From: Prunus persica
Lineage: Eukaryota; Streptophyta; Magnoliopsida; Rosales; Rosaceae
NCBI RefSeq assembly: GCF_000346465.2
Contig: NC_034014.1
Span: 6,516,507 to 6,580,506 of the forward strand
DNA: 64,000 nt
Direction of reading: 5' to 3'
Shown: piece by piece, positions 10,462-22,229 of the stretch
How positions within the stretch are numbered: the stretch's first letter is position 1
How the letters are laid out: each line of letters opens with the position of its first letter
Notes under the pieces: generated by a model
Database searches by the model: none
Told to the model about the DNA's origin: nothing
What the model saw: only the letters and a program-made list of their open reading frames with translations
Program-made: the position numbers and the translations under genes

Positions 10462-11787
10462 ATTGGTTTTGCTCTGAAGAAGCTGTTTACCGATGGGGCT
10501 GTGAAGCGTGAGGACTTATGGATCACCTCCAAACTCTGGTTTGTTTGAAACTCTGCTTAAGTTTTGTAGTCTTCAATTTATCATCTCAAAATTCCAACTT
10601 TACCATCAAATGCTAAGTTGAAATCAGAATTATCTGCAGGTGTACTGATCATGAACCAGATGATGTGCTTGACTATCTGGATCTCTATCTTGTAAGTGCA
10701 CAAGTTTAAGATTTACCCTTATAGTAAATGTACCTTGAAGATGTCACCTAGAAATGTATGTTTTATTGGAGGTAAAATGAAATTAATTAATCACATGCCT
10801 TGGACTGACTAATCAAAACAAATTTTTGAAGATACATCAACTTTCGGAGTCTCACTAGCACATTTATTTTGTTCTGATGTATGCATAAAGTAATATTGCA
10901 ATTGCTTATTTGTAATCTTGGTAGATCCACTGGCCAGTGAGCATGAAAAAGGGGTCAGTTGGCTCTGATCCTCAAAACCTTACCCAACCTAATATACCCA
11001 GTACATGGAAAGCAATGGAGGCACTCTTTCACTCTGGCAAGGCCAGGGCTATTGGAGTCAGCAACTTCTCTTCAAAGAAGCTTGGAGATCTGTTAGAGGT
11101 GGCACGAATACCTCCAGCTGTTAATCAAGTGGAATTGCACCCTCACTGGCAGCAACCGAAGCTGCACACTTTCTGTAAATCTAAGGGAGTTCAGTTATCT
11201 GTGAGTATGCGGAGACAAAGTCTTTTATTGTTACACATGACTTCTGTGAATAATTTGGGAACAGAATAGGCTAGATTTTCATTTTTGTGGTTCCTGAACC
11301 TCAGCATTGGCTAATTAGTGATGTATTTTTGTGATGAATAATCTTATTCCAGGCTATTGTCCATTGGCAAGGAATAAGGTCCTTAAGAATTTAATTGTGA
11401 ACTTGGTGGCAGAAAAACTGGGCAATACTCCTGCCCAAGTGACTCTTCGATGGGGGTTACAAATGGGTCACAGTGTAGTGCCTAAAAGCACGAATCAGGC
11501 AAGGATACAGGAAAGCTTTGATATTTTTACCCGACGACTTGTTTGCCAAATTCTCTGAAATTAAGCAGGCAAGTGCCTTTTCCTTTTCTCCCCCCTTCTT
11601 TTCATTCTTTCTTTGTTCTAGTTTCGGTGCGTGCTTGTCAAGAGGGCTTTAGTTTCTTTTGGACGGTCGATTTTAACTTTCTTTGTAATTGATGATGCAG
11701 GTGAAGCTTGTTCCAGGAACTGGTTTTGTACATGAGACTTTGGGTGCGTACAGGACCCTTGAAGAACTGTGGGATGGCGAGTTGTGA
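10462..11787 (+). pseudogene. Aldo-keto reductase copy A (AKR4C-like), lacking exons 1-2
   Basis: This copy resembles plant NADPH-dependent aldo-keto reductases of the AKR4C group, cytosolic or plastid enzymes that reduce reactive aldehydes and ketones. Recognisable exons are 10,462-10,538 (ending TSKLW, with the catalytic Lys), 10,640-10,691, 10,925-11,200 (HWP with the active-site His; AIGVSNF), 11,353-about 11,570 ([14 protein letters not shown], an NADP-binding signature) and 11,701-11,787 (stop TGA). Lesions: the exons with the start codon and the catalytic Asp and Tyr are missing. Exon 10,640-10,691 is 36 nt shorter than its copy B counterpart, an in-frame loss of 12 codons. One base is missing at the 11,353 acceptor junction, and there is a frameshift near 11,530. 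The satellite array ends just upstream. Confidence 0.9.
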
Positions 11788-12697
11788 GCAGAACCTAGGT
11801 CCTGTTTCAATGGTTTATAACTTTATACCTAATGTGCAAGTGCAACCGCACCAAAACTAGAATTGTATGAACTATTGATTCTGCCATTAAAATCTAAGTG
11901 ATGAGTATATAGTGATGTGAGAGGTGGAATTGTTGCATGTTCAATCTCCTTCACCTGCTTGTTTTTAGCTCAATATAGAAGACAATCAATTTCTGATGCT
12001 TTCCTCCTTATTTCAAAATTACTAGTGCTTTATGCCTAAGTATAAAGGCTTGATCATAAAATTGGTGTCCTATCATCAAATTATAGAATGCACTAGAGGG
12101 ATGGTGTGCAATTTGTCAACAATTTACATCAAGAACGTCCATTCTATTCTTGTATTCATTGATGTAATTTTTTCAATAAAGAATTTAGGTTTTTTTTTTT
12201 TGGTAATTTATTATTTGCACTCCAAAATATTGATCATGCACTCTCATTAATAAAATATTCACTTGCAATTAAAAAAAATTTGATGTGTACCATTATTGTT
12301 TTTCTATTGCAAAAAGGTAGACTTTTTAAATATAAAAAAATACAAGCGATAGCCTAAACTACAACTAAGAGCAAAATTTCTCACTCACACATGTGTTATC
12401 AATGTGTTACGGATATGGAAGTTAAAAGGTAGGCAAATTTTTTTTTTTGTTTGAGGACCTTTCCTATTAAGAGGGGCGATAACATACTAAACTCACACAC
12501 ACTACACAAATGATATTAAAGAGTAGTGTAGTGTAAATTCCGGAAATGGCTTAAGGCTTTGTTTGGTTACCAGGAAATGAGATCAAGATTTGAATGTTTT
12601 TGTGCTTTTCCCAAAAGGGGAAATCAAGCCTCTTTAGATTGCCTGTTTGATTCGGTAAACTTAGCATCGACTAAAAATGTGGCTATACTAATTGCAG
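11788..12697. other. Intergenic between AKR copies A and B
   Basis: AT-rich sequence with no gene seen. The last ~60 bp before 12,698 (TTAGCATC..CTACTAATTGCAG) resemble the intron that precedes exon 2 in copy C. Part of intron 1 is therefore retained, but no exon 1 is recognisable upstream. Confidence 0.6.
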
Positions 12698-13866
12698 GCA
12701 GGATATCGGCATATTGATTGTGCTCAACTCTATGCCAATGAGAAGGAGGTAATTTATAGTTGTTTGTTTTTTATGTATACTAAATTAGTTATCGAAAAAT
12801 TTACTGTAGTTGTAGTTTTCATTTCATTATTGCTGTCAATCTTTATTTATTTTTTAATAATCCCTTTATGAATTTGTGCATGTTGAAAATTGCTCTCAGT
12901 AACTCCTACCATAATGGTTTAATTGTCAAGTTCATCTTTAGGTTTTCAATTGTAGATAAAAATGTAAATCGTTTATGTTTCCATCATTCTTTCAAGATGT
13001 TTAACTTGTTACCCGAATATATGGTTTGATAAAGATGCTGTTTCTGTTTCTCGTAGATTGGTTCTGTCTGAAGAAGCTATTTGAAGATGGTGCGGTGAAG
13101 CGTGAGGATTTGTGGATTACTTCCAAACTCTGGTTCGTTCTAACTTATAAATTTAATTCTAATTTAATTGAGTATTGACATATCATTAGGAATTGCATAA
13201 GTAGTAATTTATGCTAAAGTGATGGTGCTGCCAACCTTGTTTGGTTTATCCACAGGTGTACTGATCATGCACCAGAAGATGTACCAGAGGCATTGGACAG
13301 GACTTTGAGAGACTTGCAGCTCGATTATGTTGACTTGTATCTTGTATGTATTACCTGTTCAGAGCTTCTCAAGTTTTGTCTCTTAGAGTTTGGTACTAGG
13401 GTGTATGTATTATCTGATCTTTCTCAGCGATTCAGTATAGATAAATCTGTGCCATGCCCAGTTCAGGGTATAATCTGCAATTTCCTTTTTTAAAGAAAAA
13501 ATTTACATACAGCATAAAGGAATGGGATGGCAATTTGTTTACCATCTTTTAATATATAAGTTACTTTTGAATTCATTGATCCCCTTTCAGTCTAGTTATG
13601 TTTCCTGGAATTTGCTAAAACTTATCAAGTTAAAATCATGGATAATTAGCCTCGTTGTCTTAAATTAGTTATAGCATTTGGGCATTATTCAGTTGTAACT
13701 AATGAGCCTGCTGAAAATTTGAACATACACTGGCCAGCCAGGATGAAGAAGGGGTCAGTAGGTTTTAAGCATGAAAACCTTATTGACCCAGATATCCCTG
13801 CAACTTGGAGAGCAATGGAATCACTCTATGATTCGGGAAGGCTCGAGCTATTGGCGTGAGCAATTT

Positions 13867-14232
13867 TGTTAGAATATGCAGACCATTATCTTGCATATTA
13901 ATTCAATCAACCATGTAATAGGTTTCAAAGAAAATGCAGAGAGTTTTAGAGAATAGAGAGAGAGCTTGGAGAAGAAGCTGGCTATGTGAATTAGCTCAGC
14001 ACCAAAATCATGCATATACTGTGACTCTGACAAAACCGTTAGAGAAGAGATATTTCCTATTACATCACTCAATCTTAGCCATTTAATCATTACCCTATGA
14101 GATAATGACAAGTGGCATAAGCTATTACATTCTCTGCTGTACACTTGGACTATGATCCAACGCAGCCTTTCTAACTAGAATAGAACCTTCCTATTCTAAT
14201 TGCATTTCAGCAGCCACACTTATACACCAACA
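13867..14232 (-). repeat. 3' LTR of the copia element in AKR copy B
   Basis: It is 366 bp long, TG..CA, identical to 18,395-18,760 except for two substitutions (near 14,053 and 14,141). On the plus strand it starts TGTTAGAATATGC and ends ACACCAACA. Confidence 0.96.
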
Positions 14233-14282
14233 CTCCCTTCTAAGTGTTGTGCTGAAATAACTCCTAGAGCTTTCCTCAAATA

Positions 14283-17200
14283 CTAAAATCTATCTCTTGC
14301 TAAAGACTTGGTGAAAATGTCAGCAAGCTGCTCTTCAGTCTTGCAATATAGCAAATCGATCTCACCATTTTGAAGAGCATCTCTTATGAAGTGAAACCTG
14401 CGGTTGATGTGTCTGGTTTTGTGATGATGAACAGGATTCTTCGATATAGCAAGAGCTGAAGTGTTGTCACACAACAACTGAGTTGGTTCTACCTGTTCCT
14501 CTCCAAAATCTGATAACACAAACCTCAGCCACATAACTTGTGCAGTAGCTTCTGCTGCATTCATGTACTCAGCCTCTGCTGTAGACAGAGCAACACTGCT
14601 TTGCTTGATTGAAGCCCAAGAAAATACACCTGACCCCAAGTTGAATGCATAGCCTGATGTGCTCATCATGTCATCTTCACTTCCACTCCAATCACTATCA
14701 CAGTAACCTATTAGCACTGCTCCTTTTCCCTTCTCATAAGCAATTCCATAGCTTATAGTGCCTTGAATATATCTCAACACTCTCTTTGCTGTTCCCATGT
14801 GCTTCTTGGTTGGATTATGCATGAATCTAGCCAAGAGACTTGCTGCAAACATGATATCTGGTCTGGTTGCAGTCAGGTAGAGCAAGCTTCCCACCATTTG
14901 CCTATACAAAGTCTCATCTGCTAGTTCACTTCCATCCACTTTTGAAAACTTTTCATTCACTGCCAGTGGTGTTGCAACAGACTTGCAATCCTTAAGTCCA
15001 AACTTGTCAAGTAAGGTCTTTGCATACTTCTTCTGGTGTAGGAAGATGCAAGCATCAGTTTGCAGGACTCCAAGACCAAGGAAGTGATGAAGCAGTCCTA
15101 GGTCAATCATTTCATATTGTCTCATCATATCATTCTTGAATGCAGCCATCATTTCTTCTGAACTTCCTGTGTAGATAATGTCATCTACATATAGGGACAC
15201 AATGAGATTTTCACTTGTAGACATCTTAGTGTACAATGTAGCTTCACTTGGACTTCTATAAAAACCAGTTTTGATGGTGAAATAGGAATTTATCTCTTCA
15301 TACCAAGCTCTTGGAGCTTGTTTCAAACCATATAAGGCCTTTTTCAGCTTATACACCTTATCTTCACTTCCTTGTATCACAAAGCCAGATGGTTGATCCA
15401 CATACACTTCTTCATTTAGCACTCCATTAAGAAATGCTGACTTTACATCCAACTGAAACAGTCTCCAGTTTCTCGGTGCGGCTACAGCCACCAAGGTTCT
15501 TACAGTATCAAGCCGAGCCACTGGTGCAAAGGTCTCATTGAAGTCTCTATTCCAGGCTTTTGAGAATATCCCTTTGCAACCAGCCGAGCCTTATTCTTCT
15601 GCACAGATCCATCTAGGTTCAGTTTAGTCTTATAGATCCATTTGATTCCAATGATTGGTTTATCAAATGGTCTATCCACAAGCTCCCATGTATTGTTCTT
15701 TTCAATCATGGTGATTTCATCTTCCATTGGTTTCTTCCAAGAGTCATCCTTTGCTGCCTCTTCAAAACTTTCTGGTTCTATAATGCACATGTTGCATTTT
15801 TCATAAATTTCTGCAATGCTCTTGTACTTGAGAAAAGTATTATCAACATCCTGTGATCCTGTGACCCTTTCTAGGTCACTGGTTTCAGTGTTTAAGCTAG
15901 GCATCTCATTCACTTCCAATTGTTCTTCAAATTCACAAGAACTCCCTTTTGCTCCTTGTTCTTCTTCTCTGATTTCAGTGAGCTGAATGTTCACACTAGT
16001 TTCCTTCTTTGCATTCCAATCCCAACACTCATTCTCACTAAATATCACATCTCTTGAAACAATTACTTTTCCAGTTTCAATATTGTACAGCCTGTATCCT
16101 TTCTCACAGCTGCCATACCCCAGAAAAATACACATCTTGCTTGCCAAATCTAGTTTCTGTCTTTGCTGTTTTGGTACATGAGCATAACACAATGAACCAA
16201 ATACCTTTAGATGCTTAACTCCTGGTTTCCTCCCACTATAAGCCTCAAATGGTGTCCTTTTACTCAAAGCTTTAGTTGGACACCTATTCAAAATATACAC
16301 AGATATGTTGACTGCCTCAGCCCAGAAGTCAAATGGAATTTTCTTCTCCAACAGCAAACACTTGGCCATTTCTACTATAGTTCTATTCTTTCTCTCTGCC
16401 ACACCATTTTGCTGTGGTGTGTATGGAGTTGTAAGCTGCCTTTCAATGCCTGCATTATCACAGAACCTGTCAAACTCCACTGAAGTGTATTCTCCCCCTC
16501 TGTCACTTCTCAATTTTTTTAGTTTGTAACCACTTTGCAATTCCACAGTGGCTTTGAATTTCTTAAACACATTTAGAGCTTCTGACTTGTGCCTTAAGAA
16601 ATAAACCCAACACATCCTTGTGCAATTGTCAATGAAAGTGAGAAAAAACCTATTTCCAGCTTTGGTAACTGTCTGCATAGGACCACAGATGTCACTGTGA
16701 ATAAGTTCTAGTGGAGTTGATGCTCTAGTGGTAGCTTCTTTTGGAAATGCTTCTCTACTCTGCTTGCCTAGAACACAACCCTCACAAACCTCTTTAACTT
16801 CTTTAATTTCTGGCAGCCCTACTACCATATCTTGCTCTTTCAACAGTTTCAGACTACTCATAGATGTCCAAAACTTCTATGCCAGAGGTCAGTGGAATGG
16901 TTTACACCTGCTCTATAAGCTAAGTGCATTTCAGCCTGCAATTTTAAAGGAAAGCTTCTATTTCCTTTCATTTGAACTTTTGCCACCAGATTTGTATGAG
17001 AGCTGTCATTGTAGATTTCCACCTTGTGATCTCCAAATACCAAATAGTAGCCATGCTCTATCATCTGTCCCACACTGAGTAAGTTCTCTTTCAATCCAGG
17101 TACAAGCATTATTTCTTTGATATGTCTCTTGCCTGCTTTGGTTTCAACCACAAAAGTGCCATTTCCAGTTACCTCTACAAGCTGTCCAGTTCCCATTTCA

Positions 17201-18294
17201 ACCTTGGCAGTCACATTTCTGTCAATATCCACCAGCAAATCCTCTTTTCCTGTCATGTGATTACTACACCCACTGTCCAAATACCAGATCTCTTCATCCC
17301 TTGTTACACCAGCACCACTTGCATTGCTAGCATAGAACATTGTTGGTGCAGCTTCCACTTGAGTAGCATAGTTGACCTGCTGTGGTGTTTTCTTGCTGTA
17401 GCAGTCTTTTGCAATGTGGCCAAGCTTATCACAATTATAACACTTTGGCTTGCCCTTGAATCGACATTCACCAAAATGTAGCTCACCACAGTGCTTGTAG
17501 GGAGTTTTAGTGCCTTCACTTGCCTTGTTATCCCACTTCTTGCCTTTGGATTTCCAATTTTTATTCTGCTTGCTGTTTTGTTCTCCAGTTTTAGTCTGTT
17601 TGGCATCTACACTAAGGCTAGCAAATGCCTTCTCTGTTTTGTTTTCAGAATGCCTATCTAAACGCAACTCAAAGCTCTTTAGTGAGGCTACAACCTCCTG
17701 CACCTCAATCTCATTCAGATCTCTAGAGTGTTCAATAATTGAACAGATAGAGTCATAGGTAGATGGCAGACTAATAAGCAGTTTTTGAACAATTCTCTCC
17801 CTAGGCAATTCCTCCCCATAACTTCTCATTTGATTTATCAAATCAAATAGTTTAGTAACATAGGCAGTTAAGGATTCATCATCCTTCATTCTTGTATATT
17901 CAAATTCTCTTCTAAGACCTTGCAATTTAACACTCCTTACCTACTTATCTCCATGGAATTCTTGCTGCAGAATACTCCAGGCACCTTTTGATGTTTCTTC
18001 ATGAGAGATTCGTGGGAATATCTCTTCTGAAACTGCTCCTTGAATCAATCCAAGAGCCTTAGCATCCTTCATGAGTACCTCAGCAACTATGCCTTTCTCA
18101 CTTGATTCTTCTGTCTCCTTTTTCTTATCATCAGATTCATCTGACTTCTTCAGATCCGTACCATCAAATCCTTTTATCACCAAATCCCACAGTCCATGAG
18201 ATTTGAAGATGGTCTTTATCCTTATGCTCCAGAAATCGTAGTTCTCACCATTGAAAATTGGTGCTCTCAATTCACCACCACTTGACCCAGCCAT
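14283..18294 (-). pseudogene. copia gag-pol, nearly complete but with one nonsense and two frameshift lesions
   Basis: Order on the minus strand: gag from ATG at 18,294; zinc knuckle CYNCDKLGHIAKDC near 17,400-17,445; protease LDSGCSNHMTG near 17,255-17,290; integrase with HSDICGP (about 16,690), SDRGGEYTS and NGVAERKN (about 16,380-16,500); RT with YVDDIIYTG near 15,170-15,195; RNase H with DSDWSG near 14,690; end at 14,283. This is the order expected of Ty1/copia, with integrase before RT. Breaks: an in-frame TAG at 17,941-17,943 in gag, a frame change at about 16,860 at the integrase start, and another between about 15,500 and 15,570 at the RT start. All else is open. Confidence 0.95.
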
Positions 18295-18380
18295 GTTAGA
18301 CTCACATCTGCAGAACTCAAGCTCAGCTGCAACTTCAATAGCTTAGCACAGAAAAACGCCCAGTATTACTTGATCAAACC

Positions 18381-18394
18381 TGGCTCTGAGGCCA
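18381..18394 (-). other. Primer-binding site of the copia element
   Basis: On the minus strand the 5' LTR end (..CTAACA) is followed directly by TGGCCTCAGAGCCA. Plant copia elements usually carry TGGTATCAGAGC here, pairing with the 3' end of initiator tRNA-Met. This copy keeps the CAGAGC core with two changes in the TGGTAT part. Confidence 0.8.
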
Positions 18395-18760
18395 TGTTAG
18401 AATATGCAGACCATTATCTTGCATATTAATTCAATCAACCATGTAATAGGTTTCAAAGAAAATGCAGAGAGTTTTAGAGAATAGAGAGAGAGCTTGGAGA
18501 AGAAGCTGGCTATGTGAATTAGCTCAGCACCAAAATCATGCATATACTGTGACTCTGACAAAACCGTTAGAGAAGAGATATTCCCTATTACATCACTCAA
18601 TCTTAGCCATTTAATCATTACCCTATGAGATAATGACAAGTGGCATAAGCTATTACATTCTCTGCTGTGCACTTGGACTATGATCCAACGCAGCCTTTCT
18701 AACTAGAATAGAACCTTCCTATTCTAATTGCATTTCAGCAGCCACACTTATACACCAACA
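18395..18760 (-). repeat. 5' LTR of the copia element in AKR copy B
   Basis: 366-bp partner of 13,867-14,232, with the same ends. The target duplication AATTT follows at 18,761-18,765. Confidence 0.96.
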
Positions 18761-19584
18761 AATTTCTCTACAAACAAGCTGTCAGATTTGCTGGATATTG
18801 CACGTGTTCCTCCTGCTGTTGACCAAGTGGAGTTTCATCCTTCATGGCAGCAGGCCAAGCTGCGTTCTTTCTGTAAATCCAAGGGTGTTCATCTTTCTGT
18901 GAGTATGCAAATACTGAATTACGTTGTCTGTGTATTGAGTAGTGACAACTCACCTGTCTGTAATTGGACCAAATTTTAATTTAAGCATGTTCATATTTTT
19001 CTTTCAGGGATATTCACCACTGGGTTCTCCTGGAACAACATGGATTAAAAGCGAAGTCCTTAAGAATCTAATTCTTCTCACTGTTGCTGAGAAATTAGGC
19101 AAAACTCCTGCACAAGTTGCTCTTAGATGGGGACTGCAAATGGGTCATAGTGTTCTTCCTAAATGTACTAATGAAGCAAAGATCAAGGAGAACCTTGATG
19201 TTGGCTGGTCTATCCCAGAGGACTTGTTTCCCAAGTTTTCTGAAATTGAGCAGGTAAGTTTTTTACAGGAATTGATCCTCTATTCTCCTTGCAATCAGTA
19301 CCTTGATGTCTTTGTATGGTCAGTTGTGCCATAACACCATTAAATACATTCCAACATTATTCCATGTATGGTTCTTCAAATGGGCCTTTCTGGAGCCGGG
19401 GATTACGTCTTGAGATTTCATCTTGTTGATAATGTTGATACAAGCACTGATGTCATGCAGTCTTTTCTCCTAACTACATTGATTTCCAATTGTGCAGGCA
19501 AGGCTGATCAGAGGGGGCTCGTATGTTCATGATACTTTTGGTCCCTACAGGAGCATAGAGGAGTTCTGGGATGGTGAAATCTAG

Positions 19585-20459
19585 AAAATCACATGAATGT
19601 TTTTGTGAAAGAGAGTCTAGGAGCATTTGTTACGCGAAAAAATGAACTTTTATGATTTGTATGGATCGTTTATGTCCTAAAAAGCGATTTGCTTGATTAT
19701 GGTACTTGCACTTCTCTGTGTTTTGTTTACATGAAGAATACGACCACTTCTTACTACTATACCCATAAATCTTTGTTTGAAATTGTTGTTCTGGTTGGCA
19801 AAGAGATTGCAAAATCACCGTCATGCAATTTTGTTACAACAAGTAAGAAATAATCTTAGCCTCTTACATTCTTTCAAAGTTAGTAAAATACGGAACGGGA
19901 AAAATACGAATAAAATATGCAGTGTTTTATTTGACAAAATTTTTGTAAGTTACAACTGAAAAGTTCAGCCACTATATAATATTTTAATATATATTATTTT
20001 TATTCAATAATATGTGAAAATTATGTGTATAATACATGAATGTTGCCTGTATTATTGACAATTTTGTAAAAAAACACATGTATTAAACATGGAAAATATA
20101 TACGTATTGTACGTTTGTTTTTAAAAAAACGTGTATATTACCGAGTCTTTAAGATGTGTATGGAAAACGGAAGTATTATTAAAAAATATGTATGTACGTG
20201 TATAATATAAGTATTAAACAGGAAAAATGAAAAATTCTTTATACCGATAATAACTCTGGAAAACTAAAAAAGCAAAAGGGAATAATGGAGACTCTGATCT
20301 AATAGTAAAGGATAACGCTCAAAACTATTCTTATCCATAAACTAAAATATGGGAATTTTAAAATAAATAAATAAAAAATAAAAAAAACACGAAGGACCCC
20401 AGTATAGTTAAATAGTATATTAGGCCATTATTTGAGTCTCTATTGGCCCCTTTTAAAAG
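19585..20459. other. AT-rich intergenic with an inverted relative of the satellite spacer
   Basis: No gene is seen. Around 19,985-20,030 the sequence TTATTCAATAATATGTGA with its surroundings is the reverse complement of the spacer that separates the satellite superunits (at 4891, 7302 and 9728). A further relative lies at about 24,360-24,405. Confidence 0.6.
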
Positions 20460-21210
20460 AAATAGTATAGCCGAGCAGCTATACTCGGTTTTGCACTTTT
20501 TTTTTAATAAAAGAAATAGTCTGGCCAAGCGGCTATACTCCATTTTTTCTAATCTTTTTTAAAGATATAGTATAGCCGTTTGGCTATAGTCGGTTTTTTC
20601 CAATTTTTTTAGAAGAAATAGTATCACCGCATGACTATACTATGTTTTTTTTTAAAAAAAAAAAATTAAAATAAACAGTATAGCCGTGCTACTATACCCG
20701 GTTTCTTTCCTAATTTTTCAAAAATAAATAGTACAGCCGAGCGGCTAGACTTTTTTTAAAGTTTTAAAAAAATCGTATAGCCGTGCAGCTATACTCGGTT
20801 TTTTTTTTTTAAAGAAATAGTATAGCCGCGCAGCATATAGTCTAGCCGTGCGGCTATACAAGGGTTTCTTAAAATTGTTTTTTGAAGAAATACTATAGCC
20901 AAACGGCTATACGGGGTTTTCCCAAGTTTTTGAAAAGACATAGTATAGCCGAACGGCGATTCTGGGTTTTTTAATTTTTTCAAAAAGAAATTGTATAGCC
21001 GCCCGACTATACTCGGGTTTTTTGTTGAATTTTTTTAAGAAATAGTATAGCCACCCGGCTAGACTCGGTTTGTTCAATTTTTTTAAATAAATAGTATACC
21101 TGGTTTTTTCCCCTTTACGTACTTTAGAGTATACATGGTTTTTTCCCCTTTACGTACTTTAGGAGTATAGCCGCCCGGCTATACCCAAAGTAGTATAGCC
21201 GATCGGCTAG
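20460..21210. repeat. Palindrome-core array, short (~51-bp) unit form, about 15 cores
   Basis: Cores like AGTATAGCCG..CGGCTATACT recur about every 50-52 bp (near 20,467, 20,518, 20,570, 20,620, 20,891, 20,942, 20,993, 21,043), with some irregular spacing. The filler is only T-rich DNA (GGTTTTTTCC, then AATTTTTTTAAAAGAAAT). The G-box/E2F module of the ~102-bp form is absent. Cores are more diverged than in the long-form array. The last core ends about 110 bp upstream of the ATG of AKR copy C, so it occupies the expected core promoter region. Confidence 0.9.
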
Positions 21211-21315
21211 AGCCCAGGCGGCCGATTTCTTTTGGATCATTTTTCGGTTGAAGAGCGCCAATAACATTTTTCATTGCTCTGTCTACTTCTTCACCGTCGC
21301 TCTGAGAGATTGATA

Positions 21316-21596
21316 ATGGCGGACGATATTGGTTCATTTGAGTTAAACACCGGAGCGAGGATCCCTTCGCTAGGGTTAGGGACCTGGCAATCAAGCCCTG
21401 GCCTCGTCGGCGACGCCGTTGCCACCGCTGTCAAGGTCTTCATCGCTGATCACTCCCAGCTTTGAATTTTTTGTAATCTTTACCATTGATTTGGTAGACT
21501 TAGCATCTAACACTCAGCTGAAAAATGGGGTTCTACTAATTGCAGGCAGGATATCGCCATATTGATTGTGCTCAACGCTATGGCAATGAGAAGGAG
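21316..21596 (+). pseudogene. Aldo-keto reductase copy C, exons 1-2 only
   Basis: Exon 1 (21,316-21,435) encodes 40 residues starting [20 protein letters not shown] with the GLGTWQ motif typical of AKR N-termini, and ends AAG|GT. Exon 2 (21,546-21,596) encodes GYRHIDCAQRYGNEKE with catalytic Asp and Tyr, and ends GAG|GT. Both exons are intact, and intron 1 (110 bp) has normal splice sites. No exon 3 or later follows: the sequence runs into a palindrome-core array at about 21,855. This is the only one of the three copies with a start codon, and it carries only the N-terminal part of the barrel. A truncated transcript is possible, but an enzyme is not expected. Confidence 0.88.
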
Positions 21597-21849
21597 GTAA
21601 TTGCAGTTGCCTTTTGCTAAATTATTAAATAAATTTGAAGTTTTAATATCATTTCTCTTCATTAAAGTTGAAGTTTTAATTTTGCTTTTACCCGTTTATT
21701 TTACAATACTTGTTTGAAAAAAAAAAAAAAAATTTGTGTTTGGTTCATTTGTTTTAAGATGCTGAGTAGTTACTACAATTTTCACGTACTTTTTACAAAA
21801 TTTTCCGTATCACACACAAATTCACATATTATACAAATGGTGGTTCATA

Positions 21850-22085
21850 TATTTTGAAAAATAGTATAGCCGGGCGGCTATACTGGTTTTTTTTCCAAAT
21901 TTAAAATAGTACTTCCACGCGGCTATACTAGGTTTTTTCCTAATATTATTTTCAAAATAGTACAGCCGCTCGGCTATACTCGTTTTTACCTAATTTTTTA
22001 AAAACCAGTATTGCCGGGCGGCTTTACTAGGTATTTCCCCTTCTTCTTCTTTTTAAACAGTATAGCCGTGCGGCTATACGCGGTT
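21850..22085. repeat. Palindrome-core array, short form, 5 cores, downstream of AKR copy C
   Basis: Cores near 21,857, 21,909, 21,958, 22,008 and 22,058 are spaced about 50 bp, with central dinucleotides GG, CG-like, CT, GG and TG. T-rich filler lies between them, without the G-box module. Just upstream, about 21,815-21,840 (ACAAATTCACATATTATACAA) again resembles the spacer that accompanies the main array. Confidence 0.85.
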
Positions 22086-22229
22086 TTTTTTTTAATATTC
22101 TGGTGAATCGGACTCGGACTCGAACTCATCACTGCGAACGTCTAGGGCACAGTGCAAGCCCATTCCAGGTTTTGAGCAGTGTTCGAGATATCAGCCTAAG
22201 CGCTAGGCGGGAGGACACCGACACCAGGG

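Larger units (their letters stand above)
13867..18760 (-). mobile_element. Full-length Ty1/copia retrotransposon, 4,894 bp, inserted in AKR copy B
   Basis: Two 366-bp LTRs (13,867-14,232 and 18,395-18,760) bound the element, and a perfect 5-bp target duplication AATTT (13,862-13,866 and 18,761-18,765) flanks it. Reading on the minus strand, the 5' LTR is at 18,395-18,760. It is followed at once by TGGCCTCAGAGCCA, a primer-binding site resembling the usual TGGTATCAGAGC complementary to initiator tRNA-Met. A purine tract AGAAGGGAG precedes the 3' LTR. The two LTRs differ at two positions by eye, so the insertion is recent. The gag-pol frame is nevertheless broken three times. Confidence 0.97.
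12698..19584 (+). pseudogene. Aldo-keto reductase copy B, split by a copia element and frameshifted
   Basis: Exons 2-7 of an AKR4C-like gene are 12,698-12,748 (HIDCAQLYANEKE, catalytic Asp and Tyr), 13,057-13,132 (TSKLW, catalytic Lys), 13,256-13,343 ([11 protein letters not shown]), about 13,724-13,866 continued at 18,766-18,898 (HWP; IGVSNF), 19,008-19,253 ([14 protein letters not shown]) and 19,498-19,584 (stop TAG). A 4.9-kb copia element interrupts exon 5 in the IGVSNF region. Other lesions are independent of it: no exon 1, a one-base loss in exon 3 (ATTGGTTCTGTCTGA), an acceptor reading AC instead of AG before 13,724, and a one-base loss near 13,840 that leads to TGA. It was probably non-functional before or soon after the insertion. 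All four catalytic residues are still recognisable. Confidence 0.9.

Noticed and set aside
10937..11269. A functional short AKR protein from copy A
   Set aside because: Upstream exons with start codon and catalytic Asp/Tyr are absent, and later exons have frameshifts; the apparent ATG is internal to the exon (before KKGSVG).
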